Source: Rotaria socialis
Lineage: Eukaryota > Rotifera > Eurotatoria > Philodinida > Philodinidae
Direction: 5' to 3'
DNA length: 64,000 nt
Assembly (NCBI GenBank): GCA_905331475.1
Contig: CAJNYU010003630.1
Location: 17,625-81,624, forward strand
The position numbers were made by a program, and so were the translations under genes. Every line of letters begins with the position of its first letter. The first letter of the stretch is position 1. Shown here piece by piece: positions 11,249-24,290 of the stretch. Under the pieces are notes generated by a model. The model searched no databases. It was given only the letters and a program-made list of their open reading frames with translations, and was not told the DNA's origin.

Positions 11249-14200
11249 ATGTCTTCATTAAATAATATGGAGTTATTTGATGACGTAGCAGATGAAGGTG
11301 GTCTTGAACCACATCCATTATCAGACGATGATTTACCAAGCGATGATGATAATGACGATGACGACGACGACGACGACGATGAGTTTGATAAATCAGATGT
11401 TGCTCACGTAACATTTAAGAATTATCATTTGGTTTTGTTCACAATTGAATTGTTTTAGGATTCCATGAATATTAAAAAACCATTGGCTGGAATGTTACCA
11501 AATACATATGACGGCAAAACAGCAGAAGAACTTTTTCCAGCATTTAAACCTAATGCTGTTAGTAATTCTACCTGAAAATACGAGTGAAGAAAAAAAAACG
11601 AATTGTTCTTTTCTTATTTAGATTCTTCAATTTAATAAAATATTTGGTGTTGGTAAATCAAATCATCTACCAAAACTCTGGACAAATTTACGTAGGCCAT
11701 CAGTAAAAGAAGTAAATGACAACGAATAAAAAAAAGACATTTCGTTTCAATTAAAAAACTGATTGCATCTGTTTTGTGTAGAACATTAATCATGAAATTC
11801 GTGAAGCCACAGTAACTGAATGTGCCGTTGATAATGAAGTAAGTAAACGATAATACAATAGTATTTTGTTTTACAAATACATTTCTATTTTTTTTCAAGA
11901 CTCAATTTCTCGGTCGTCTACCTCCAGTAATCAATGAACCAATATCAGATGGGCAAGATACTTCAATAGCTGACATGAAAATAGCTAATTGGCGCGTTGG
12001 TCCTGCTCGTTTATGGTATGATCAAATTGGGTTAAGTCTTGATTTGCCAACATATGATTATGGTTTTAAATTAAAACAAACTCAATCGTTACAAACTCAA
12101 ATATCAAGAGAACAAACGACAAGTAGTGATAGTGAACTAACAGGAAATGCATCGTTACCTGTTAATTTAATGCGTTGGGAAGATGATATTGTATATGATA
12201 CGTCAGTATTACGTGATAAACTTGAATTGAATTCACCAAAAATTCGATATTGTGGTTGGGTACCAACAACAACTTATCGTTCATTAGCTAGTTTTCAAAA
12301 AAATGTTTTTGGTATGAAAGAACGGTTGATTTGCGTCTTTCAATGGGAAAATGTGTTTTTCTTTTAGGAAAAAATGTTGATTTTTTGGAAAATCCAAATG
12401 GTAAGTTGAATTATATGTTGAAGTCACACGAAAAGATTTTCGGAAATATTTTAGACGATGAGTCAAAATATAAATCATGGTATTCAATTTTCCCTATTGA
12501 TAATTATGATTTAATGTATGGTGATTGGGAAAAAGATATCATTATTGATCCAGAAGTAAGTTGATTATCATCGAAGTCGATTTGAATTTTTCATAAGTCA
12601 CAAACAAAAGGTAGAGAAATCGAGTTTGCATAGTGTTTCTACTATGAGCTCTAGCGATACTGTACTCTAACAGTATGTTTTGAATGAATACCATGCTTAT
12701 CGACAGGAAGATTAAGTAACTTATTTGTTATAGTTGAAGCAATAAAAGTATCTCAATCTTTTTTGTTGTTGTTGAATCTTACACGACTATACTTTATCTA
12801 TCGAATTTCAATATATGAGCGTTTTTTCATTCTTATCTTTAGAATATGGAACGTATTCGCGAACCACCTGAATTGATTCTCGATGAAAATGATGATCATT
12901 TAATCTTTGAAATTCCAACTGATCCAAATGATTGTCAATCTCGTCAACAACGAAATATTCGAGAGTTAAGAGAAAAAACAGATGGCAATACTTCGATTAG
13001 TCCAACAAAAGCGGGCAAAGTTCCACATAAAGTATTGGGAGGAAAATTTTATTTTCTCAACATGAAACAAACTTTTCTCCTTCTTCCAGGATGCTCGCGG
13101 ACGTGTAACACGTACTGTTCTTCGAGGTAGTGGCATATTAAAAGAAACCATCGATAATGATGATGATGGAAATGATCAAACCGATAGTCCGAAAAATGAT
13201 TTTTGGAATTTATCCAACGATGAATATTATAATCCAAGATTAGTTGATTCAGTTGGAAAAAATCTTGGTTCACTCAATCTTCAAGTAATTATCTAGATTT
13301 CTGTTCGTGTTTTGTAGATTTATTTCTTATATTTTTCTTTATTTCAGCATGCAACACCTGCCGTCGAACTTTGCACTCAATTATTCCCGACGCATTTAAA
13401 TGCTACCAAATTACGTCATTTTCATCGACCAACAATTAAAAAAGTTGTTCATGGCAAAGTCAAACCTGGTGAATATCATCCTGTTCAATCAATACAAAAG
13501 ATTGCTGAAACTCGTGCAGCTGTAAATAAGAATAGTGCTTTTTTTTGTTCTCAAATAATAGATTATTTTTAGGAAAGAGAGAAAGAACGACAAGCTTACG
13601 GCGGCGGTGAAATGTTTTATATGCGTCGCTTACAAGATTTAAGTGGTCTAGATAGTGATCTAGTTTTAGCTGAATATTGTGAGCAATATCCACCTTTACT
13701 TAATCAAATCGGAATGGCAACAAGAGTGAAAAATTATTATAAAAAGGTTTGCCTGTTTTTTTGTTCAGTCTTGTTATCGTCTTTTTATTTCTACTCACTG
13801 GAATTGTTTAGAAACCTGGTAAACAAGACAATCCGCCCATGTTAGAATATGGTGAAATTTCATATGCTCATACATCACCATTTCAAGCTGATATGCTTCC
13901 TGGAGAAATTCTACAAGTAAAAAGAAGTTTTTATGTTTATATTCAAAATAAGTTTTTCATACAAATAATAGGCTTTTGAAAATCATATGTTTCGTGCGCC
14001 AATATTTCATCATCAATTACTTCTTACGGATTTCCTTATACTTCGTACCAAATCTAATTATCATATACGTAATGTAAAAAATATTTTTACAATTGGTCAA
14101 GAATGTCCATTACAAGAAGTTCCGGGACCAAATTCTAAACGTGCAAATATATTTGCACGAGACTTTCTTCAAGCATATATATTTCGATTGTTCTGGAAAA

Positions 14201-17200
14201 GTCGTGATAAACCACCAAGAATAAAAATGGAAGATGTACGAAAAGCTTTTCCACAAAATGCAGAAAATAGTATTAGAAAACGTTTAAAAATGAGCTCAGA
14301 TTTCAAACGTACTGGAGGTTAGTTATTTCGTTTTGTAAACAAACTTCGAATAATAATTGATTGTCTGAATTAAAAGGTGTCCATTGTAATTGGTGGGTTT
14401 TACGAAGTGATTTTCGTTTACCAAGTCAAGAAGAAATTCGACAATTGGTTACACCCGAACAATGTTGTGCTTATTATAGTATGCAAGCTGCTGAACAAAG
14501 GCTGAAAGGTAAGAAACAATGTTTAGCTATTGGTTTCGAAGAAGACATCATAATCGGATAATTGATATGTAAGATTGTATATTGAATGTATGAAACTAAA
14601 TGTATTTAGAGATTTATTTCTCTGAAAAATCATTCACTTACTTCAGCAGTGTCACATATCCGAAATTTTGGAGATACCGCGGTATCTCCCATGGGAGACA
14701 CTGGATTTTTTGCGGGGGATGGGCATCTCTCAGCATGTGGGTGCATCTCCATTGGGAGACGACCTCATCTTCAAAATTTCGGATATGTTACACTACTCGG
14801 AAAATTGCTGAGGAATTGAACTATTTGATATTTTCACCTGTATTTATCAGTTTGAATCAAGATACTTTCTTTTTCAGATGCTGGTTACGGTGAAAAAGTT
14901 TTATTTGCTGCTGTTGACGATGAAGCTGCTGATGAAAATGATACCAGTAAAATTGAAGATGAAGTATGTGTAGTGATTTTATTTGAAAATGCTTTTTCTT
15001 AATCAAAATTCAATTTTTCTTAAGGTTAAATGTGCTCCATGGCATACGACAAAAGCATATCTTGATTCACTCAAAGGCAAATGTTGGCTTCAATTACGTG
15101 GTTTTTCTGACCCAACTGGTTGTGGCGAAGGTTTTTCGTATGTTCGAGTTTCGAATAAACCAAATGCTCGGGTTGGTTATCTGTTAGTTTTGTTCAAAAC
15201 AAAATCGATTTGTTTTTCTTATACATTAGGAAGCAGAACCGGAAACAATACAAACGAAAAAAATGGTTACAGGAACCGATGCTGATTTACGTCGTCTTCA
15301 TTTGAAAGAGGCAAAGAAGATTCTGAATAAATTTGGTGTCTCCGATAGTCATGTTCGAAATCTTTCACGATGGCAAATTATTGATATTGTTCGAACAATG
15401 TCCACAGCACGTGCTCGTGATGGAGAAGACGGTGGTATGTATAAAGATAAATTTTCATTTTTTTCTCATATGGAATCAAACTAAAATTATTCTTTTTCTT
15501 AGCTGCAATGGCTAAATTTGCTCGTGGAAATCGTTACAGTCAAATGGAATATCAAGAAAAATACAAGGAAGATTGTCGAAAAATCTTCGAAGTACAAAAT
15601 AAATCGTTGTCAACTAATCATTTAACATCAACTGATAATGAAACGAGTGGCGAAGAAGATTCTGATGTTGATGAAATGAGAAAAAATCTTGAATCAATGT
15701 TAGCGCCATCGGATTCAAAAAAAACGCATGAAACAAAACCTCATCTTGATACTTCAGATACGGTGAAGAAAACGGTACGTATTTCAAAACGAAAAATACA
15801 GTCATGGGTATTTTTCTACCAAAAATGAACCTAGAGAAAATTCTATTAACATCAATTTTGTTTTTATCAAAAAGTTGGAGATTGACAGACTCAAATAGGT
15901 AGTCATTCTTATTGGGCGTGAGTGCCAATTAGTGTACTTGATAGACCCACACTCTCATCGGTCGCAACGTTCTTAGCTATTTTATATAAAGATGGATACC
16001 TCTTCCGATGTCTGCTCACAGTTCTAGTAAATTCTTCAAAATAGACTTTGGATTTCTTGTTGATATACATATGTATATATATATATATATTTGATCAGAT
16101 TACTTGACTAGGAGTTCTATACGCTCATATAAACTCTAAATATAATGTACGATATGATTTAGGATCGTAAGCACAGAAACTTCTCACTGCGCAATAGTAA
16201 GCATCATTTTCCTGTTACGTCTAAATATAAAAAAATTCGTCACTATTTAATATGCATAAATATCTTTGATATTGTTAAAAGTGTTCTAGAAACTTTTTTA
16301 AATTATTTTAATTTTAACTAATTTCTTGTTTCATTGATATAAAATCATAGGGTTCACGTGTACTTAAAATCGTACGTACATATGCCGATGATGATGGACG
16401 TGAATATCAACGAGTTGAATATGTACGTAAACCGATGGTTGTTGAAGCTTATTCAAAAATTCGTACAACAAAAGATAATGATTTCATGTAAGTCGTGTTT
16501 TCTTCTTGTGTAATGCGTTTCATCTGCATATCGGTTTTTAGTCGTCAATTTTTTACACTTGACGAAGATCAACGTGAAAATCTACGGCGTGAACGTCGTC
16601 GATTACAAGAACAATTACGTCGTGTTCGCCGACAGGATCGTTTACAACAACGTAATACAACATCAGGAAATAATACAAATTTTGATCCACATTCTCCATC
16701 ATCGCGTTCTTCAAATCCATCGCCAGTGCGCAATAATCTATTTTTACGTGTAAATAATAGTGATATACCATCATTAAAATTACCAAATGATCATGATTTA
16801 TTTATGAAAAATGATACGAACACACTGGATGAGAATCACCATGATCTCTTTATGGACAATCATCATAATATACCATCAACCAGTCAATTAATGTCAACGT
16901 CAATAGATAATATAAATAGTAATAGTCATTCGGAATTTGCCAATTATTTCAATACAGGATCATTTGGTCACGAAGGACAAGAAACTCACGAAATGATTAG
17001 TCCAATAACATTACCAACGACGAGTAGTGATGCATCAACAACAAGCAAACGACGGAAAAAATCTGAAAAAGATCTTAAATCAGTAAGTAAAATGAAATGA
17101 AATAAATGGGTCGCATTCGTATGAATTTTATTTTCTAGCTCAAATGTGGTGCTTGTGGTGCTCAAGGTCATATGAGAACAAATCGAGTTTGTCCAATGTA

Positions 17201-20200
17201 TGGCAAAACAGCTAGCGGAAATTCACAAACAAATATTACTGTTGATAGTGAAGATGCACAACATAGTTTTGATTTACAACAAATGGATACAAATATGTCA
17301 ATGAATGTAGGAGACGTTTCAGTTAAAATGGTTGAACCAGGTGGAACGAAATTAATATTTGCTAAAAGTGTACTGGACAAGTAAGTTCATAGATTTGTGA
17401 CGTTTTATTGAATAAAAATGAAAACATATTTATTGTTTAGAGTTTCATCGAAAGAAAATTCAAGAAAATCGAAAAAACCGAAAGCACTCAAAGTATCACT
17501 ATCTACTGGTGGAATTGAATCCATGGGTGATGCCGATGAGTCTACAACGAATAGCCAACCGATGGGAATGAATTCTAGTATGAATAATGAACGGCCACTA
17601 ACTCCACCGCCTATTGTTCATGTATCAAAAATGTCATTTATACCTCCAATAAAATCTGAACCATCAACAGCATCAGCCAATTTAACTTACACACCTAAGT
17701 CGAGCGGTACTCTCAAAACAACTTTATCGCATGCGGGTAGTAGACGTAAGAGTTCAACAACGCCAACAAATGGTGGACAGCAAATTAAACATAGTCAAAG
17801 TTGTGTTGGTCCAACATCGGCTAATGCAAATCGCCAGCAACCAACATCAACGCCATTGTCAAATGGTCCATTAGGCACAATGTTTTCATTTCCACCAAAT
17901 ACACCAACAACACCAACACCATCGTCGTCCGGTGCAGACTATTTGGATAAACGTGCAAGGACTGTACAACGAAGACGGATTGATCCACTTGTTAGCTTTG
18001 CTAGTTTACTCGAAAGCATTCTTAATGAACTTCGAGATATGCCGGAGGTAAGGATTGGCTGAGATAGTGTACATCAGAATGAAGAAATTTTATGCTGAGA
18101 AAAAAAGTGTTCTACAAAAAATCTTAAGACGAGATAAATCATTTTTCGATCTGATTCGAATATTTTAAGATAGACAATTTTGCAATGAGTTTATGCAGAA
18201 ATCAAAAAACGACATAGATCTTTGTAAACTTTAATTTAAAGCTTTGTAAAAATTTATTATATTCAGTTCCAACTTACACTGATTTCTAAGAGACGTCTAA
18301 TCTATTATTTTTCTTCTTATAACTTAAATCTCGTTTAGGCAACCATGTTTTTATCGCCAGTTAACTCACGATCATATCCTGCTTATTATGAAATAATAAA
18401 AAATCCGATGGATTTACAAAAAATTCGTCAACGAGTTCTTGCTCATACCTATGAAAATCGTGAAGGATTTCTAAATGATATACGGCAATTAGTTGACAAT
18501 AGTCGTCAATTTAATGGCGAATACGATCAAATAACTCGTGATGCTCAAACAATATTTGCTGCTTGTTTTCAAAAATTTGCTGCTGTAAATTAAATAAACA
18601 ATTTGAAAATTCTCATTTATTTTTTTATTTATTCGTTTCTAGAATGAAGACAAATTAATGAAATTAGAAAAAGCAATAAATCCATTATTAGATGATGATC
18701 TTCTTGTTGCTATATCATATTTATTTGAACGTATATTAAGTGAACATTTAATGAATGTTGAAAATTCTTGGCCATTTCATCATGCTGTTAATAAAGTTCG
18801 TTTTAAAGATTATTATGATATTGTTAAAACGCCAATGGATTTAGAAAAAATAAAAAATGTAAAATTTCCAAAACTGAATTTTGTTTTTCATAAGAAAATT
18901 CTCTTGAATTAATTTTGTTTAGAATATTCTCAAACATACATATCGTTCACGTGCAGCAATGCTAGCCGATGTTAATTTACTTTATACAAATAGTGTTCAA
19001 TACAATGGTGAATCCCATTCCATAACAGCAACAGGATCAAAAATAGTTCAAACATGTAAAGAACAATTTGACGAACACACTGAACAGTTCACTGCACTTG
19101 AACACAATCTTGAACGACAAGCATTAGGTTTAATGCAAAATATAGACCAACAAATGAATGATGATGATGAATGGCAACAGATAATTACAACTGAATCTAC
19201 GAATCCATTTTCGTTTAATCCATTAGTAGAAGGTAAGAAACTTAATTTCTTCGTAACGTTATACATACTCTTATAGGTCATTTCGGATGAATAAGCTTTT
19301 TGGCTTATTTTTTACTGCACTTGCATTTTGAGTGATACTAATATCTGAATCATATCGTAATAATTTGCTCAATACTATGACGCCTTAGACTTCCGTAAAC
19401 GTGAACAATGGCGACTATCATAGTAAACTATGCTTGCAAAGTCTTTTCTCAATAGAATCAATCTTTCTTAATGTAGAGGCGTAACTATGAAAATCTATAT
19501 GCCAATGAGTATCATGGAACCCGTCTCTTTGATTTTTTTACAAAATGATACTTTTATCTGTAATGATTTATTATTCAATATATCGCTGTGAAATATTCAA
19601 CTTTTTTCGTCTGAATCTTAATTAGAAAGTAGTACAAGAAATAATTCCAAAGCTTTATGAAAGACACTACGTTAAAAATTAGAATCTGTGGGGACACTTC
19701 TTTTGTCATTATGCAGAGATTTCTTCGGAAAAATTTTGATCAAATATATGTATATATATATATATAGATTATATATTTACTGATTGTTTTTCAATTGATA
19801 TTTCCTTTAAACAATGATGTCTAGCATTACTTTTGTTAAAGATATCTCGACTAATTTATTACAGAAGTAATAGATAAGTATTGACTTTAGAAAAGTTGAC
19901 TATCCAGAAATAAATATCATCAGCAAATAATAATTATATGTGTGCTTAATATAATTGTCAAACAATTTTTACTCTAAATTTTAGAACAAGACGATAACAA
20001 TGAATTGAAAAGTCCAACATCACCTGGTATGTCACTTGAAACGTTCATTTCACGTGATTTAGCAGCCATAGAACAGCAAATGCAAGCTATGGCAGCAGCC
20101 GGACAAAACGAAGATGATAACGATGAACAATATGAAAAAATTACAACAGAAGATATTTTAGGTAATATCAAATTATTTATATTCGTAAAAAACAGAAGTT

Positions 20201-20463
20201 TTGTGATCTGTTAAATATAAATAGGTAATATCAGTGAATCAGATTCATCCGATGACGACAATGACACTCGACAATCATCATCTATGTTTTCAACTGCAAT
20301 TCACCAAGATATATCAAATGAAGCAAGTTCAGCAACAAATGAACTATCATCATCGAAAAATCGTCATCATAAACATTCAAAAAAACGATTGAAAACATCT
20401 CATACATCAACAACATCAACTGCTGATGCAGCTGCACTGCAATTATCGGAAGATGAACTCTAA
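11249..20463 (+). CDS. TAF1: TAF1, largest subunit of TFIID
   Basis: Scaffold of TFIID in RNA polymerase II promoter recognition. I assemble 27 in-phase exons: 11249-11407, 11459-11557, 11622-11711, 11782-11838, 11900-12311, 12368-12400, 12455-12555, 12843-13031, 13090-13284, 13348-13521, 13573-13746, 13812-13916, 13972-14317, 14377-14508, 14878-14963, 15025-15171, 15230-15434, 15503-15774, 16351-16487, 16542-17082, 17139-17380, 17441-18047, 18339-18584, 18643-18858, 18923-19232, 19985-20161, 20225-20463. The 1896 residues match human length (about 1,890). In order: TBP-inhibitory-type N-terminus with an Asp tract (about 30-45), conserved central/HAT region (about 430-950; [37 protein letters not shown]), zinc knuckle [10 protein letters not shown] (about 1220), two bromodomains (about 1480-1583 and 1600-1690; KNPMDL, KTPMDL) and an acidic tail ending SEDEL. 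Long introns at 14509-14877 (a foldback element), 15775-16350 and 19233-19984 hold no exon I can see. Exon 6 (33 bases) is the least certain. Confidence 0.96.
14645..14797. mobile_element. MITE-like foldback element inside a TAF1 intron
   Basis: About 153 bases with terminal inverted repeats of roughly 26 bases. The core is GTCACATATCCGAAATTTTG on the left and the complement CAAAATTTCGGATATGTTAC on the right, differing at one or two positions. Next to the left repeat is a perfect 20-base palindrome (14670-14689) centred on CCGCGG. The interior is GC-richer than the surrounding intron and contains repeated GGGAGAC blocks. No open frame or obvious target-site duplication is seen, so it would be non-autonomous. 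It lies wholly within the 14509-14877 intron, so splicing can remove it. Confidence 0.75.
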
Positions 20464-20593
20464 AAAATTTTATTTTGTTTATAAATATATAAATATATTT
20501 CTTTCATGTCTGTGTGCGTGTGTGTTAATAAACAAAAGCAAAGAAAGCCTAGAGCTAAATTAAATAAGCTTTATAAATCATTTTGTTTTTAAG

Positions 20594-22213
20594 ATGTCGT
20601 CTGACCTTCTTGATGTATTAATTATTGGTGGTGGCCTATCCGGTCTATCAGCTGGAAACTATTTATTAGAACATAACATAGATAATTTTCTTATTCTTGA
20701 AGCTCGAGATCGTGTAGGAGGTCGAACATGTACTATTGAGTATCAAAAACATGCAGTGGACATTGGAGGTGCTTATGTTGGTCCATTTCAAAATCGTATT
20801 CTTCGATTAGCTCGTGAATTTGACATTCGTACCTATCGTGTTTATAATAAAGGAAAAACTATTTTAACACTTGCGAATGGAAATCGATCCGAATATACAG
20901 GTCTTATACCAACTTCCATTGGCATTTTCTCATTACTTGATGTTAATTATTTATTATGTCGGACACAGGAATTATGCGAGCAATTATCGAATTTAGAACC
21001 GTGGTCAAATGAAGATTTAGCTTCAAAATACGATCGAATGACAATCGATGATTGGATCGAAACATTAGGTGAAACTGATCAAGCGAAACAACTTTATCGA
21101 GCCGTTGCTCGGACAATACTTTGCGTTGAACCAAATGAAGTATCCATGCTTGCTTGGATTTCATATGTTAACAATGGCTTGGGAGTTATGCGTCTATGCG
21201 AAGTTGATGATGGTGCTCAAGAAAGAAAGTTTCGTGGTGGATCTCAGCAAATATCGAATCGATTAGCTGAGAAACTTGGTGATAATCGAGTTTTATTTAA
21301 TCATACTGTTAAATATATAGATTGGTCGTCGACAGAAAATTTAGTTAAAGTTACATGTGATAATAATAAAACATTTACATGTCGCCATGTAATTATTGCT
21401 CTCGCACCATCTCTTTATAAAACAATACAATTCGAACCTGAATTACCACCAAAAAAGCGCGAAGCAACTGAACGAATGTATATGGGTTCAATTATAAAAA
21501 CGATTACAGTATTTGAACGACCCTATTGGAAAGAGAATGGTTTTAGTGGTATCATATTGGATACGTCGAGAGTATCATTAAATCCGGTTATTTATACTTT
21601 TGATGATTCATGTGATGAAGATAAATTTTATGCCATCATGGGTTTTATTGTTGCTGATTCAAGCCGTGAATGGGCTAAAAAAACACGAGATGAACGTCGA
21701 CAAGCTGTTTGTGAACAATATGCCAGAGCATTTCAATGTAATGATATGTTAACGGGTTGTCGCGATTATATCGAACAAGATTGGTCTGCTGAAAAATTTA
21801 GCGGCGGTTGTTATACAGATATAATGCCAAAAGAATTGCTATCATCGTTACGTGAACAACTGCATACGCCATGTGGAGACAATGGTCAATTGATGTTTGC
21901 TGGTACTGAATTAGCAACTCGATTTGCTGGTTATATGGATGGTGCAGTACAATCAGGCGAAAAGGCAGCATATGACGTTATTACTAAATATTTGAAAAAG
22001 AATGATGAAAATTTTAAATTAGAATGGATACAAGAAGAACCGGTTGATGATAGAGAAGAATGTCGATCGCCCAATACTAAAAGACTTATGTATGGGCCAT
22101 CTAAAATTGAAATGTTATTACCAAAAGCGTCAACAGTTAAATTTATTTTAAAAACTATTTCCGTCGTTTTAGTTGGCTATACTGCAATGATGATCAAATC
22201 ACGATATTTTTAA
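20594..22213 (+). CDS. Intronless monoamine oxidase-like flavoprotein
   Basis: A single 539-residue frame beginning 131 bases after the TAF1 stop. Residues 8-40 form the FAD-binding Rossmann fold (DVLIIGGGLSGLSAGN, then EARDRVGGRT). The covalent-flavin motif SGGCYT places its cysteine at residue 406, the same number as the FAD-linked cysteine of human MAO-A. It is followed by the closing FAD motif (MFAGTELATRFAGYMDGAV). A hydrophobic segment at about 513-535 ends in basic residues, like the tail anchor that holds MAO in the mitochondrial outer membrane. It probably deaminates biogenic amines oxidatively. Vertebrate MAO genes have many introns, so the lack of any is notable and suggests a retrocopy or intron loss. 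Substrate preference cannot be read from sequence. Confidence 0.9.
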   Translation: MSSDLLDVLIIGGGLSGLSAGNYLLEHNIDNFLILEARDRVGGRTCTIEYQKHAVDIGGAYVGPFQNRILRLAREFDIRTYRVYNKGKTILTLANGNRSEYTGLIPTSIGIFSLLDVNYLLCRTQELCEQLSNLEPWSNEDLASKYDRMTIDDWIETLGETDQAKQLYRAVARTILCVEPNEVSMLAWISYVNNGLGVMRLCEVDDGAQERKFRGGSQQISNRLAEKLGDNRVLFNHTVKYIDWSSTENLVKVTCDNNKTFTCRHVIIALAPSLYKTIQFEPELPPKKREATERMYMGSIIKTITVFERPYWKENGFSGIILDTSRVSLNPVIYTFDDSCDEDKFYAIMGFIVADSSREWAKKTRDERRQAVCEQYARAFQCNDMLTGCRDYIEQDWSAEKFSGGCYTDIMPKELLSSLREQLHTPCGDNGQLMFAGTELATRFAGYMDGAVQSGEKAAYDVITKYLKKNDENFKLEWIQEEPVDDREECRSPNTKRLMYGPSKIEMLLPKASTVKFILKTISVVLVGYTAMMIKSRYF

Positions 22214-23389
22214 TAATGAATACTTCTTTCTTTGAATGATTGCATTCGACAAGAGAATCAAAATATGTTTTTTTAATTCCGCGTTATAAAATTTTCTAGT
22301 ATTATATTTAAATTGAAGCTATTTTTTTATAATTTAAAATAAATATCATAATTCAGCCAGATTTTCCATTGGGCATTTTATTAACAGAAAATAGAGAAGA
22401 ATAAATTTTCTCAAGAATGATGCATTTTGTTTTGATCATTGATTGAAGTTTATTTCGAGTTCTCTTCATGGCGAAAAAAATTGTTCGGAAAGAGAAATCT
22501 ATCACATAAATAACTGGGTTTTTCTTGTTTGAAAATTTGATTATTATATTTTATAGAAAATATTTATAATGTTGAGCTTTTTGTAATTCGAATTACTGCA
22601 GGGAGTATGTTTTGAACGATAACTATTTGTTTGATTAATAGATCAACTCAGACTGAGGCATGATACTTAAGTTGTACTTCAAGAATTTAACTTAAAATGT
22701 TACTTTAAAAGTTAAAGCAGATATGTAAGCGCCATTATTTGAACATCGATTTCTCATAGAGTGGAGCGAGTCATGTCCTATATTAAGTAATGATAATTAT
22801 GGTTGAAGGGAAATATTTCTATCTTGTAACAAGTATTTTTCTACATCGTATTAAAAACTTCAAATTACAATAAGAATTACACGCGAAGTGAACTTAAATG
22901 AAGAGAAAATAGAATGAAATAATCATTCTAGATATCAGGTTAAAACACATGACAGAAGACATTGATCGAATCATATTAACAGGTTTGATAGTTTTCGCGT
23001 AATTATTTCTCAGGTTGATCATTCCGACCACCGGAAATAGCATCTTATCCGCTGTAAAACAGATACCAAACGTTGAACTACTGAATGAATTGTCACCTTG
23101 TTTCACCGTCATGCGATATTATGGTGTTCAAGACCATTTATGACGCCGTTTTTGTGAACAGAGGATTTTATGATTCTTGAGAGCTTGTTAGCGCAGTTTG
23201 AAATGTCTTAATTGTCGTTCAGCAATTGCAATGAACATCGAAAATAAAAGTAGCTTTTTTAAAAATCGAATACCGAATTGATAAAGAATGTCGATACATA
23301 TTGATTTTATTTTCAACTGGATTACTATAAGAGCATAGAGCAGGAAGATAACTGGACTTTTATCGTCTACAATTATAACAGCACCACAT

Positions 23390-24290
23390 AGACTGAGAAA
23401 TTTATCGATACGGTAGCGTTTAACGATAATATAGATGAAAGATCAAGTGATGATCTAGTTCATATAGCGCAAGCAATACTAATAATGTTGATTGACGAGG
23501 ATAGTTTGAGAATAAACGGTGAAGTCGATATTAGAATGCTTAAGATTAAACACTTGATGATTAATATTTTTATCTTTTGGTTGATGATTTTCATATGAGA
23601 AAAATCGTTCTTGAGTAGTTGAAGAACATGTCTATATAGTCACGATTAATGTAGATTTTGTTCGGCATCTTAAATATCCCGTGACTCGCAGCAAAGCACT
23701 TGCCAAGTAAATCTTCATGATTTTTCTTAGATACATAAATTTTTTTCTCGAAAATTGTTTTCATCCGTTTGAAAAAAAACTCAAAACTCTGCCATATCTA
23801 TTGGAATCCGTTTAGAAGAACTCTTCGGTTAATGAGTAAATTCAAAACATTTTACTTGATAGAAAACCAATTGAACAATAAGCAGAGTTCAGAAGATTGG
23901 TTTATCCTACAAATTCTAGTCTTATTATTCCAGTAGTGTCAAACTTGAAACTTGAAATTTTCAATTTTCAATTGAATTCAACTTTCAAGTTTGACATATA
24001 TGTATTATTCATAAAAATGATGATTGAAAAAAGCACATATGATCTAGTCGTGCGGATCTTTCTGATATACTACTTTGAACTGTTCGTGAAAACAAAAAAA
24101 ATAACCCTGATCACCACTTACTTACTTATATTTTTATCTATCTGTTGAAGATGATGTTCGTTGCATTCTTGATGAAATGGAATTTTATGAAAAGACTGAC
24201 GAAAACATTATATTTGTTTCAATTCAAGATGCTGTTATGACAGTCAAAAACGAAATCGAAGGCAATAAATATCATGACTAAAATAACTTT
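23390..24290 (+). pseudogene. Possible decayed coding remnant of unknown family
   Basis: Two separated stretches read with protein-like composition. One runs about 23395-23580 (for example RSSDDLVHIAQAILIML). The other is about 24145-24280 (CILDEMEFYEKTDENIIFVS followed by IQDAVMTVKNEIEGNKY). They are in different frames and separated by stops and a hairpin insertion at 23937, with no splice sites that join them. I do not recognise the family. This could be a relic of a duplicated gene or chance; the evidence is amino acid composition only. Confidence 0.25.
23937..23996. repeat. 60-base hairpin
   Basis: The left arm TGTCAAACTTGAAACTTGAA and the complement of the right arm TTCAACTTTCAAGTTTGACA match at 19 of 20 positions around an AT-rich loop. 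It could be a small foldback element or the footprint of an insertion in the decayed coding remnant. Confidence 0.7.

Noticed and set aside
11220..11414. Antisense frame rich in His/Arg opposite TAF1 exon 1
   Set aside because: It is the complement of the GAT/GAC repeat encoding the TAF1 aspartate tract, not a gene.
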